This document shows positions 1-6,109 of a stretch of DNA of 7,946 nucleotides, in pieces. The DNA comes from Spirochaetales bacterium (lineage in GTDB: Bacteria > Spirochaetota > Spirochaetia > DSM-27196 > SLST01): NCBI GenBank assembly GCA_028284845.1, contig JANQQY010000626.1:1-7946 (forward strand). The letters run 5' to 3'. The notes under the pieces were generated by a model that was not told the DNA's origin, ran no database searches, and saw only the letters and a program-made list of their open reading frames with translations. Every line of letters starts with the position of its first letter. The first letter of the stretch is position 1. Position numbers and translations under genes: made by a program.

Positions 1-779
1 AGTCGATCGAGCTCATCACCTCGATGATGACAAAGCTATCAACCGTCGCGGAGGCAACACGAACCCGTCGTGGCGACACGGTGACGCTCTCTTCACGCGC
101 GCAATCGGCCCTGGAACAGCTGGAGCTCGCGAATCGCATGTTCAGTCAGGACGTTGCCTCGAAGACAGATCTCATCACACAGGCGGCCGCTTCGATCAGG
201 AACATCGCCGACGAGACCGGCGTGCTCTCGATGAACGCAGCGATACAGGCGGCGCATGCAGGTGACGCCGGACGGGGGTTCGCCGTTGTGGCGTCGGAGA
301 TTCGGAAGCTCGCGACCGATGCGGCGGAGAGTTCGGCTCGCATCTCGGCGACAACGAATGAGATCGTTGGGAGCATCGCAGAGACCGGCGCGGCGGTAAC
401 GTCGGCCGAGCACGAGTTCGTGGCTGTCATCAGGGGAACCGGGGAGGTAGCAGAGACCTTTCGCGAGATCGAGGCCGGGACCACCGAGCTGTCCGAGACG
501 AGTCGAATGGTGCTTGAGGCGATCGATGGACTCTCGGACGGGAGTGAGGCACTCGCGTCGGACGCCGTTCAGATAGAGCGCGAGATCGAAGGCATCGTGA
601 AGAGCGAGCAAGAGATCGAGGCGTACTCGCGGAGAACAGTCGACAGTATCGAGGCGATGAATGTCGGAATCGACGAGATCAAGGATACAGTCCGCGCCGT
701 CGAGAGGCTGAGCGGAGAGCTTGGGATCCTCGTGAAAAAGATCGATACCGGCGTCTCGGAGTTTCGGACCGACGCGTAG
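1..779 (+). CDS. Methyl-accepting chemotaxis protein, C-terminal signalling domain (5' partial)
   Basis: The frame read from base 3 is open from the left edge to the TAG at 777-779, giving 258 residues of the C-terminal part of a chemoreceptor. The start lies outside the window; ATG codons at 24 and 27 are internal. The region is a long heptad-patterned helical hairpin. Its tip (bases about 204-330) reads IADETGVLSMNAAIQAAHAG followed by a GRGFAVVA.EIRKLA block, the MCP signalling hallmark that contacts CheA and CheW in the cytoplasm. The rest is acidic coiled coil ending in VSEFRTDA, with no CheR/CheB-docking pentapeptide. Compared with the usual QTNLLAMNAAIEAA, the tip has E-T-G for Q-T-N and Q for the glutamate matching E. 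coli Tsr E385. The sensor type is unknown because the N-terminus is missing. The family assignment is secure; signalling competence is inferred. Confidence 0.93.
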   Translation, partial: SIELITSMMTKLSTVAEATRTRRGDTVTLSSRAQSALEQLELANRMFSQDVASKTDLITQAAASIRNIADETGVLSMNAAIQAAHAGDAGRGFAVVASEIRKLATDAAESSARISATTNEIVGSIAETGAAVTSAEHEFVAVIRGTGEVAETFREIEAGTTELSETSRMVLEAIDGLSDGSEALASDAVQIEREIEGIVKSEQEIEAYSRRTVDSIEAMNVGIDEIKDTVRAVERLSGELGILVKKIDTGVSEFRTDA

Positions 780-782
780 CGC

Positions 783-804
783 GACGCCACCAGATCGCGG
801 CGTC
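783..804 (+). terminator. Weak hairpin just after the first MCP gene
   Basis: GACGCC (783-788) and GGCGTC (799-804) form a 6-bp inverted repeat with a 10-nt loop, starting 4 nt after the stop codon. There is no T-run after it, so it is at best a weak or Rho-assisted terminator, and it may be chance in GC-rich DNA. Confidence 0.25.
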
Positions 805-956
805 ACTCACCGTGGTGCTCTGACTATCTGCAACCGCCTCGGCTGGAAGTGTCACACAGGATCGAACAATCGACCTCGGACTGCACGTGGACGTCTCAGC
901 GCAGCGACGGAACCAGGGTAGACCAACAAGCTTCGTGACACCTCCATAAGTGCATC

Positions 957-985
957 TTGACAACCGGAGCATCTTGCACCATACT
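957..985 (+). promoter_or_regulatory. Sigma70-type promoter of the ABC transporter operon
   Basis: A perfect -35 hexamer TTGACA (957-962) is separated by exactly 17 bp from CATACT (980-985), which matches 4 of 6 positions of TATAAT. Transcription would start near 992, inside the inverted repeat at 988-1013, leaving a leader of about 45 nt before the ATPase start. The region is visibly AT-richer than its surroundings. An alternative pair is TTGCAC (974-979) with TATGAA (998-1003) at 18-bp spacing; it matches less well. Confidence 0.6.
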
Positions 986-987
986 CT

Positions 988-1013
988 TATTGTACTGTAT
1001 GAATAGTACAATA
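988..1013. promoter_or_regulatory. Palindromic operator over the ABC operon transcription start
   Basis: TATTGTACT (988-996) and AGTACAATA (1005-1013) are perfect 9-bp inverted arms around an 8-bp spacer. The site begins just after the -10 element, covers the predicted transcription start and ends 12 nt before the ribosome binding site. This is the classic position for a dimeric repressor that blocks initiation. Regulators that often control ABC-2 cassettes through such dyads include the TetR and GntR (YtrA-type) families. No regulator gene is in the window, so the family is inference. A transcript hairpin is less likely because the arms are AT-rich and no T-run follows. Confidence 0.6.
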
Positions 1014-1025
1014 GTTAACCGAAAC

Positions 1026-1030
1026 AGGAG
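1026..1030 (+). promoter_or_regulatory. Ribosome binding site that fixes the ATPase start
   Basis: AGGAG lies 5 nt before the ATG at 1036, which is good spacing. An in-frame GTG at 1030 would overlap this site, so ATG 1036 is the better start although GTG gives a longer reading frame. Confidence 0.7.
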
Positions 1031-1035
1031 TGAGT

Positions 1036-1890
1036 ATGGTTCAGGTTAAGAATCTGCGACATTCGTACAAGCACGACGCTGTCTACGCCGTTGACGGCGT
1101 CGACTTCGAGATTGGGAGCGGTGAAATTTTTGGCTTCCTTGGTCCAAGTGGCGCCGGGAAATCAACCACCCAGGGAATCGTGACCGGTCTGCTCGAGCTC
1201 CAGGAGGGCTCGATCGTGGTGGACGGCATGCACCGCAATGGGACTCCCGGAAAGGAATTTTTCAACCGGATTGGCGTCGGCTTCGAGATCCCCAACGTCT
1301 ACAAGAAGCTCTCGGGACTCGACAACCTCAGATTCCACGCCGGGCTCTACGACCGCAACACGGAAGATCCACGCGAGATCCTCGAGATGGTCGGACTCGG
1401 CCCGGACGCAAAGAAGCCGGCCGGAGCCTACTCCAAAGGCATGATGCAGCGTCTGGGGTTCGCTCGCTCGATGATCAACAAGCCGGACATCTGGTTCCTT
1501 GACGAACCCACCATGGGTCTCGATCCCACGACCTCGAATAGCATCAAAGGAATCATCCGGCGGAAGAAGGAAGAGGGCACGACGATCTTCCTCACAACCC
1601 ACAACATGTTCGTCGCCGACGAGCTCTGTGATCGCGTGGCCTTTATTGTGGACGGCAAGATCGCAGCGCTTGATACGCCAAAAAATCTGAAGCTTCAGTA
1701 CGGGCGGCCGAACGTAGTCGTGGAGTACCGCGACGGCGTCGACCTCAAACAAGCCACATTCGAACTCGAGGGCAGCGGCAAGGGCGAACTCCAGCACTTC
1801 ATTGGCGCCCACGACGTGGCCACGATTCACTCCGGCGAGCCGACTCTCGAAGAGATCTTCATCAAGCTCACCGGCCGCGGTCTTGAGTAG
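1036..1890 (+). CDS. ABC-2 type transporter, ATP-binding subunit
   Basis: This 284-residue cytoplasmic ATPase would power the two membrane proteins encoded downstream. Motifs appear in order: Walker A GPSGAGKST (36-44); a Q-loop region with glutamate (E84) in IGVGFEIPNVY; ABC signature YSKGMMQR (132-139) in place of LSGGQ; Walker B IWFLDEP (152-158) with catalytic-type E157; D-loop GLD (161-163); and H-loop H189 in TTHN. The C-terminus ends with the TLEEIFIKLTG motif usual in the NatA/DrrA/BcrA-like group of ABC-2 ATPases. The length is normal and all catalytic residues are present. The start is ATG 1036 (see the binding-site entry). It is the first gene of the operon, preceded by a promoter and operator. 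Those relatives export drugs, peptides or sodium, but the substrate cannot be read from this subunit. Confidence 0.95.
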   Translation: MVQVKNLRHSYKHDAVYAVDGVDFEIGSGEIFGFLGPSGAGKSTTQGIVTGLLELQEGSIVVDGMHRNGTPGKEFFNRIGVGFEIPNVYKKLSGLDNLRFHAGLYDRNTEDPREILEMVGLGPDAKKPAGAYSKGMMQRLGFARSMINKPDIWFLDEPTMGLDPTTSNSIKGIIRRKKEEGTTIFLTTHNMFVADELCDRVAFIVDGKIAALDTPKNLKLQYGRPNVVVEYRDGVDLKQATFELEGSGKGELQHFIGAHDVATIHSGEPTLEEIFIKLTGRGLE

Positions 1891-1898
1891 GAGGGGAG

Positions 1899-2981
1899 AT
1901 GGCACGCATTGGAAACCTTCTTCGGAAGGACATTGTCTTGGGCATCAAGGATGTCTTTGTCATCTTGGAGGTCGTCTTCGCGATCCTCGTGATGGTACTG
2001 ATCGTGCTTGTGGTACCGGACGAGATCAATAATGAGACTCAGGTGTTCCTAAACGATGAGACTGAGATCCTGACCGAGTTCATGGATCGCATGATGGCCG
2101 AGTTTGGTATTGACGCCGCGAACGACTTGGGCGAGCTCTATGTGGACTCGCGGGAAGAGGTCATTGCGGGGGTTGTGGACAATCCGTCCGCCATCGGCCT
2201 CGTGATTGCAGAGGGCTCAAGCGCGCCATACAGCGTCGAACTGATGTCACAGCCCTATACCCAGCCGACACTCATTGATTTCGTGAAGGTCGACATGGCA
2301 GACGTCCTCTCCATCATCACACCTCCGGCCGGGCTCTACACGCCGGATGTCTATCAGTCGGTGCGGGTCGAGTCGCTCGCGACGGGGCTCCGGGACGAGA
2401 TCCCTTTCAATAAGCGACTGATGCCATTGGTCCTGCTCTTTATGATCGGAATCATGGGGTTGTTTATCATGGTCTCCGTCTTGGGCCAGGAGCGCGCAGA
2501 TCAGACAATGCGGGCTTTTCGAGTTTCGCCGGGCGGTCTCTGGAGCTTCTTGGCGAGCAAGCACCTCCTGGTAGTCGTCACCGGAGCCGTCACGACGAGC
2601 ATCCTCTACCTTCCGGTCATTGGTACGCAGGGATACCTGCCGTCGCTAATCATCATGGTTCTCACGATCCTGATCGGCTCATCGATCGGGATGATTCTCG
2701 CAGCCTACTTCGACAATCCGATGAGTTCGATCGGCTGGGTCTTGCTGCTGATACTCGTCTTTAATCTGCCGACCATTTCGCTCCTCGCGCCGATCTTCTC
2801 CCCGGGGTGGCTCCGGCTCATCCCGAGCTACCACACACTCTTTGGCCTGGACGCCGCCATGTTCCCGGACAATAACGCGAACATCATTTGGACGAGCATT
2901 GGCGTACTGGGCGGAGTCGCGGCCGCGCTCTATCTCGTGTCCGGAATCGTGTTCGGCGCGCGCATTAGGAAGGAGAACTAG
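1899..2981 (+). CDS. ABC-2 type transporter, membrane subunit A
   Basis: This 360-residue integral membrane protein has the classic ABC-2 exporter layout. A first membrane helix (about 18-40) is followed by an extracytoplasmic domain of about 130 residues (41-172), then five further hydrophobic segments near 174-195, 222-242, 246-269, 277-299 and 329-353. The cytoplasmic loop after the second segment carries GQERADQTMRAFRVSP, the conserved ER..x(T)..R..SP loop thought to contact the ATPase. AGGAGG at 1889-1894 overlaps the ATPase stop codon and sits 4 nt before the ATG. The intergenic gap is 8 nt, implying co-transcription and probably coupled translation. The next gene encodes a homologous partner with the same topology and loop motif, so the pore is probably a heterodimer. 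The cargo is unknown. Confidence 0.9.
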   Translation: MARIGNLLRKDIVLGIKDVFVILEVVFAILVMVLIVLVVPDEINNETQVFLNDETEILTEFMDRMMAEFGIDAANDLGELYVDSREEVIAGVVDNPSAIGLVIAEGSSAPYSVELMSQPYTQPTLIDFVKVDMADVLSIITPPAGLYTPDVYQSVRVESLATGLRDEIPFNKRLMPLVLLFMIGIMGLFIMVSVLGQERADQTMRAFRVSPGGLWSFLASKHLLVVVTGAVTTSILYLPVIGTQGYLPSLIIMVLTILIGSSIGMILAAYFDNPMSSIGWVLLLILVFNLPTISLLAPIFSPGWLRLIPSYHTLFGLDAAMFPDNNANIIWTSIGVLGGVAAALYLVSGIVFGARIRKEN

Positions 2982-4028
2982 ATGAAGCAGTTGTTTCAGA
3001 TGATCTGGATCGATGTGCGACTCAGCTTCAAGAGCTATGTCGGCATCTTTATGCTTATCGTGCCTCTTGCCATTCTGGGCGTTCTGACCTTCTTCCTGCC
3101 AACGATTGAGAACGCAGGAGCCTCGTTTGCGGTTGTGACAGAGGGAGCGGAAGCGGTTCCACCATCGGTGGTGGAGACGCTGGACCGGTTCGGCACCGTC
3201 AGTGAGTACTCGACCGTTGAGGCAATGAACCAGCGACTCCGTGGAGCCGGACAGGCCGAGGGACTCTACTGGGATCCCGAGGCTGAGCAATTTGTCTCGG
3301 TCATGGAACGCAGCCTGAGCGCGGATACTGTCTTTTCGATCGGCTCACGGATTCTCCGTCAGCACTATCAGGCCGAGAACTACCCGGATGCCCCCTCCCC
3401 CATCGAGTTCGCGTGGTATGTCCCGGAGGAGCTCGCGAACCGCACGATCAACCCGCCGGTCGCGACCGTCGGCGGAGCGATCTTTATTGTCTACATGGTC
3501 ATCCTCACCGCCTTCATGATTGGGATGAGCGTCGTAAACGACAAGGAGGCAGGCACCGACCGAGCCTACCGGGTATCTCCGCTCACTCGAGGGGAGTACT
3601 TCATTGCGCGGAGTATCTACCCCTTGCTGATTCTGCTCGTCTACTCGGGGGTTGGAATCGTGGTGCTGGGACTCACCAATACGAACATTGCGCAGGTCTA
3701 TGTCTCGGTACTTATCTCCTACTCAGTCAGTCTCCTGGTCGCCCTCTTCGTGGGCGCGATCACGAAGAACGAGAACGAAGCGATTGGAATCATCAAGCTC
3801 CTGGGAATGGTCATGGGGCTCGGCATCCTTGGAGGTACGCTCCTACCAGACACGTGGCAATGGGTCGCTTACTGGATCCCCTTCTACTGGATCTACAACA
3901 TCCTCGAGGGAGTCTTCACCCTTACTGAGACGTGGGGTTCGGTTGGCTGGAAGTCCGCCGTGATCCTCGGGCTCGGCCTGCTCTACTTCGTGGTTTCACG
4001 GAAGAAGATCGCGGAAGGTCTCTCGTGA
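2982..4028 (+). CDS. ABC-2 type transporter, membrane subunit B
   Basis: This 348-residue membrane protein resembles subunit A in plan: a membrane helix at about 20-40, an extracytoplasmic region of about 120 residues, then helices near 161-185, 211-231, 236-260, 268-288 and 324-340. The loop after the second helix reads NDKEAGTDRAYRVSP, clearly related to the matching loop of subunit A, while the extracytoplasmic domains differ. That suggests an old duplication with specialised halves. The ATG directly abuts the previous stop codon (TAGATG). AAGGAG at 2970-2975 lies 6 nt upstream inside the previous gene, so translation is probably coupled. It is the last gene of the operon; hairpins follow within 15 nt. 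Substrate unknown. Confidence 0.9.
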   Translation: MKQLFQMIWIDVRLSFKSYVGIFMLIVPLAILGVLTFFLPTIENAGASFAVVTEGAEAVPPSVVETLDRFGTVSEYSTVEAMNQRLRGAGQAEGLYWDPEAEQFVSVMERSLSADTVFSIGSRILRQHYQAENYPDAPSPIEFAWYVPEELANRTINPPVATVGGAIFIVYMVILTAFMIGMSVVNDKEAGTDRAYRVSPLTRGEYFIARSIYPLLILLVYSGVGIVVLGLTNTNIAQVYVSVLISYSVSLLVALFVGAITKNENEAIGIIKLLGMVMGLGILGGTLLPDTWQWVAYWIPFYWIYNILEGVFTLTETWGSVGWKSAVILGLGLLYFVVSRKKIAEGLS

Positions 4029-4042
4029 GAGTCGAGCGTGTG

Positions 4043-4070
4043 GCCCGCGGTTCCGCCATGGACCGCGGGC
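4043..4070 (+). terminator. GC-rich hairpin after the ABC operon
   Basis: GCCCGCGGT (4043-4051) pairs perfectly with ACCGCGGGC (4062-4070). The stem can extend inward by a G-U and a C-G pair, leaving a 6-nt loop. It starts 15 nt after the stop codon of the last transporter gene. No T-run follows, so it may be a Rho-aided terminator or a 3'-end stabiliser. Confidence 0.5.
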
Positions 4071-4086
4071 TGGGCGTGACGCGATG

Positions 4087-4110
4087 GGCCGAGCGAGGCA
4101 CGCCTCGGCC
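4087..4110 (+). terminator. Second hairpin after the ABC operon
   Basis: GGCCGAG (4087-4093) and CTCGGCC (4104-4110) form a 7-bp stem. An alternative is CGAGG (4094-4098) with CCTCG (4103-4107). It lies 16 nt after the first hairpin and also lacks a T-run. The pair probably marks the operon end. Confidence 0.4.
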
Positions 4111-4128
4111 GGTATCACGACTCTGGAA

Positions 4129-4157
4129 TTGCATTTCGCATATCACAGGTCTACAAT
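4129..4157 (+). promoter_or_regulatory. Promoter of the lipoprotein gene
   Basis: TTGCAT (4129-4134; 3 of 6 match to TTGACA) is spaced exactly 17 bp from TACAAT (4152-4157; 5 of 6 match to TATAAT). The predicted start is near 4164, giving a leader of about 40 nt. The -10 element overlaps the CTACA half of the motif shared with the upstream region of the second MCP. Confidence 0.5.
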
Positions 4158-4173
4158 CGTAGTAGGGACGAAA
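4151..4173 (+). repeat. Composite upstream motif, copy 1
   Basis: CTACA-N6-GTAGGGACGAAA starts 53 nt before the lipoprotein ATG. The same two blocks at the same spacing recur at 6047-6069, before the second MCP gene. The outer CTAC and GTAG form a short inverted repeat. It may be a regulator site or part of a shared leader; its function is unknown. Confidence 0.6.
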
Positions 4174-4203
4174 CACTAAAAGTCTACAACGGTTGAGGGA
4201 CCA

Positions 4204-5958
4204 ATGAGACAGAACATTCGAAGTCGCAAAGCAACGATCTGGCTGGCATGCGCGGTGACAGCAACACTGCTTCTTGCGTGTGAACTCCCGTTGGGGGGAG
4301 ACGGCGCATCAGGGGGCGCTCCATCGGTCGCGAACACTCTCGCGAGCCTGCCCGTCCTGCAATCGGAGCTCCCACAGAGCATCAATCCGGTAAGCAGTAC
4401 ACCCACCGCCTCGGTCGCTCGTGCAAGCGGCGATGTGTCCGAGTTACCTAGCTCCGCTACAGATCGGTTGTTCGGCGAGGGTTGGAGCGTAATGGTAAAC
4501 GGATCGCGCCCGCCGTACGAGTCGAGAGTGCTTCTGAATCATCTAAGAACATTCGCAGAGACAACAGACATCGTCCCAGGCGAGGTCTATTCGCCCGGTG
4601 TTCTACCGTTCGGCACACTGACGATCGACGTTGGGAGCTTCATGGTAGAGGGCACGGCGGATGACCTGATCATCTATTGGCACATGGAGCCGGCCCTGAC
4701 TGACTTCGGGTGGTATCACGAGCTCTTCTACCGGATCGCGGTTACCAGATCCGGCGCAGAGTGGGCGATCTCGTTCGAGGAAGTTGCCACCGAGAGATGG
4801 GACGATCTCGATGACGACGTCTACACGCTCAGAAGGGTCGACTTCGATTCTGCGGCGAACACGACGACATTTGTGGCGATGTACGTCTACCAGGGAGTCA
4901 ACTACGGACGCGCAGTCTGGACGAGCTACCCTGAAGGCGGCGCCCAGAAGTTCATTGGCGCCCATACTTGGAACGATCAGGACGCCCGAATCGCCGGCTG
5001 GGCGAACGACAGCATGGGTGCAACTGCGTTCTCCGACTATGACGCCGGCAATATGGGCTTTGCCTACGTCGACTTCTACGACAGCGACGGCCTAATACAG
5101 ATCCTGAGGGGTCGGGATGAGCTTCAGGTTGACAGCGGCGTGCTGCAGGCTTTTGCTCTGGGAGAGAATATCGCCGGTGAGCCGGGCGTCGGAGCATCGC
5201 CTCCTGCCGAGTTCTTCACCTTCGTTGAGGACGACGGAAGCGACAGAAGACTCTATCTCAGTGCCGACGACACCCTGGACATTGGCACTGACACCATGCT
5301 TGGGACAGTGTACTCCCTTCCTCCGATCTACTTCCGGGCGAACTCGGAGTGGACCGAAGGTGATGTGGCCTACCACGTGGCAGGCGTTCACACGACGTCA
5401 GACGGCATGACAACCACCACACGAACACGTCATGTTCCGGGTTTTTCGGTGCCCGGAGTCACGAGTTTCGCGGGTTTTGATCTCTACTTCACTGCGGAGC
5501 TACCGCTTCGTAGGCTCCTACCGCTCCAAGGTTCGCTCGCGGACGCTACGGTTCGAACGGTAGAGAGTGGGACCTCTCACGGGACCATCAGGTATATGGA
5601 CGGAACCTACGAAGAGTACACAGAGCCGTCCTACTCCTACTTTGTTGACGCGAACGATGATCAGGCATTCGACGACTCGATCGACTTTGATCTCGAGGAG
5701 TTTCGCGATACTTGGTTCTACACGTTTGGCGAGGAAGGCGGTGAGGTGCTCCAGTTTGAAGCACCGCACGTCGTTACAACCGTTGATTCGATTCCTGAGT
5801 ATTTCACCACCCCGGATCAATCAATCATCGCACCGTTGACCGCGACGATCAGTGATCTGTTCCTGAACGAGACCGCGGCAATCGCGAGTTCCCTCACGGA
5901 CTACGACGACTGGGTCGTCGACCTTACGCAGCTCCCAGAGTATGCGTTGCTCAGGTAG
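4204..5958 (+). CDS. Large acidic lipoprotein of unknown function
   Basis: I do not recognise the family of this 584-residue protein. The N-terminus has a basic n-region (RQNIRSRK), a hydrophobic stretch and a lipobox LLAC with the lipidated cysteine at 26, so it should be exported and lipid-anchored. Residues about 30-85 are rich in Ser, Ala, Gly and Pro and look like a flexible tether. The rest alternates polar and aromatic residues (many W, Y, F, G, D) in a beta-rich pattern. VDANDDQAFDDSIDFD (481-496) resembles a calcium-binding loop. By hand count the mature part has about 88 Asp/Glu against 25 Arg and one Lys (K249), so it is very acidic. The start is supported by GAGGGA at 4195-4200 and the signal peptide. 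The gene has its own promoter and is flanked by hairpins, so it is probably monocistronic. It shares an upstream motif with the next gene. A surface or periplasmic role is inferred. Confidence 0.85.
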   Translation: MRQNIRSRKATIWLACAVTATLLLACELPLGGDGASGGAPSVANTLASLPVLQSELPQSINPVSSTPTASVARASGDVSELPSSATDRLFGEGWSVMVNGSRPPYESRVLLNHLRTFAETTDIVPGEVYSPGVLPFGTLTIDVGSFMVEGTADDLIIYWHMEPALTDFGWYHELFYRIAVTRSGAEWAISFEEVATERWDDLDDDVYTLRRVDFDSAANTTTFVAMYVYQGVNYGRAVWTSYPEGGAQKFIGAHTWNDQDARIAGWANDSMGATAFSDYDAGNMGFAYVDFYDSDGLIQILRGRDELQVDSGVLQAFALGENIAGEPGVGASPPAEFFTFVEDDGSDRRLYLSADDTLDIGTDTMLGTVYSLPPIYFRANSEWTEGDVAYHVAGVHTTSDGMTTTTRTRHVPGFSVPGVTSFAGFDLYFTAELPLRRLLPLQGSLADATVRTVESGTSHGTIRYMDGTYEEYTEPSYSYFVDANDDQAFDDSIDFDLEEFRDTWFYTFGEEGGEVLQFEAPHVVTTVDSIPEYFTTPDQSIIAPLTATISDLFLNETAAIASSLTDYDDWVVDLTQLPEYALLR

Positions 5959-5970
5959 CTCGGACCGGAC

Positions 5971-5997
5971 GGGCGCGGGCACCAGTGCCCGTCGCCC
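5971..5997 (+). terminator. Terminator-like hairpin after the lipoprotein gene
   Basis: GGGCG (5971-5975) pairs with CGCCC (5993-5997), C5976 with G5991, and GGGCA (5977-5981) with TGCCC (5986-5990). This gives about 11 bp with one bulged T and a CCAG loop, starting 12 nt after the stop. The tail ATCATATCT is only weakly T-rich, so intrinsic termination is plausible but not certain. Confidence 0.5.
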
Positions 5998-6046
5998 ATC
6001 ATATCTGATCGGACCACAGGCGGCACTTACCCGACCCTGCGCGCTC

Positions 6047-6069
6047 CTACAGCTTCCGTAGGGACGAAA
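6047..6069 (+). repeat. Composite upstream motif, copy 2
   Basis: CTACA (6047-6051), 6 nt, then GTAGGGACGAAA (6058-6069), identical in both blocks and in spacing to copy 1 at 4151-4173. It ends 40 nt before the GTG start of the second MCP. Here the CTACA block does not give a good -10 (TACAGC) and no convincing -35 is visible, so the conservation is not just a shared promoter consensus. Confidence 0.6.
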
Positions 6070-6109
6070 ACGCCTTTCGATTTCGCGACTCCCATGGCAC
6101 TCTTATGGC

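Noticed and set aside
24..29. ATG codons as the start of the first gene
   Set aside because: The frame is open to the left edge in helical MCP-like sequence, so these are internal methionines.
93..806. A 237-codon open frame on the minus strand under the first MCP
   Set aside because: It mirrors the strongly biased GC-rich codons of the MCP, has no recognisable domain, and the sense strand carries an unmistakable MCP signature.
679..1011. A minus-strand frame of 110 codons reaching into the promoter region, possibly a divergent regulator
   Set aside because: Its composition is Arg/Ser-rich and lacks a helix-turn-helix pattern. It overlaps the MCP end, and its start would lie inside the inverted repeat.
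1036..1890. The non-standard ABC signature YSKGM and Q-loop glutamate as signs of a dead ATPase
   Set aside because: Both are normal variants in the NatA/BcrA-like ABC-2 group, and Walker A, Walker B glutamate and H-loop histidine are intact.
2679..3290. A 203-codon minus-strand frame across the junction of the two membrane subunits
   Set aside because: It is Arg/His/Asp-rich shadow sequence opposite two clear membrane proteins, with no start context or domain.
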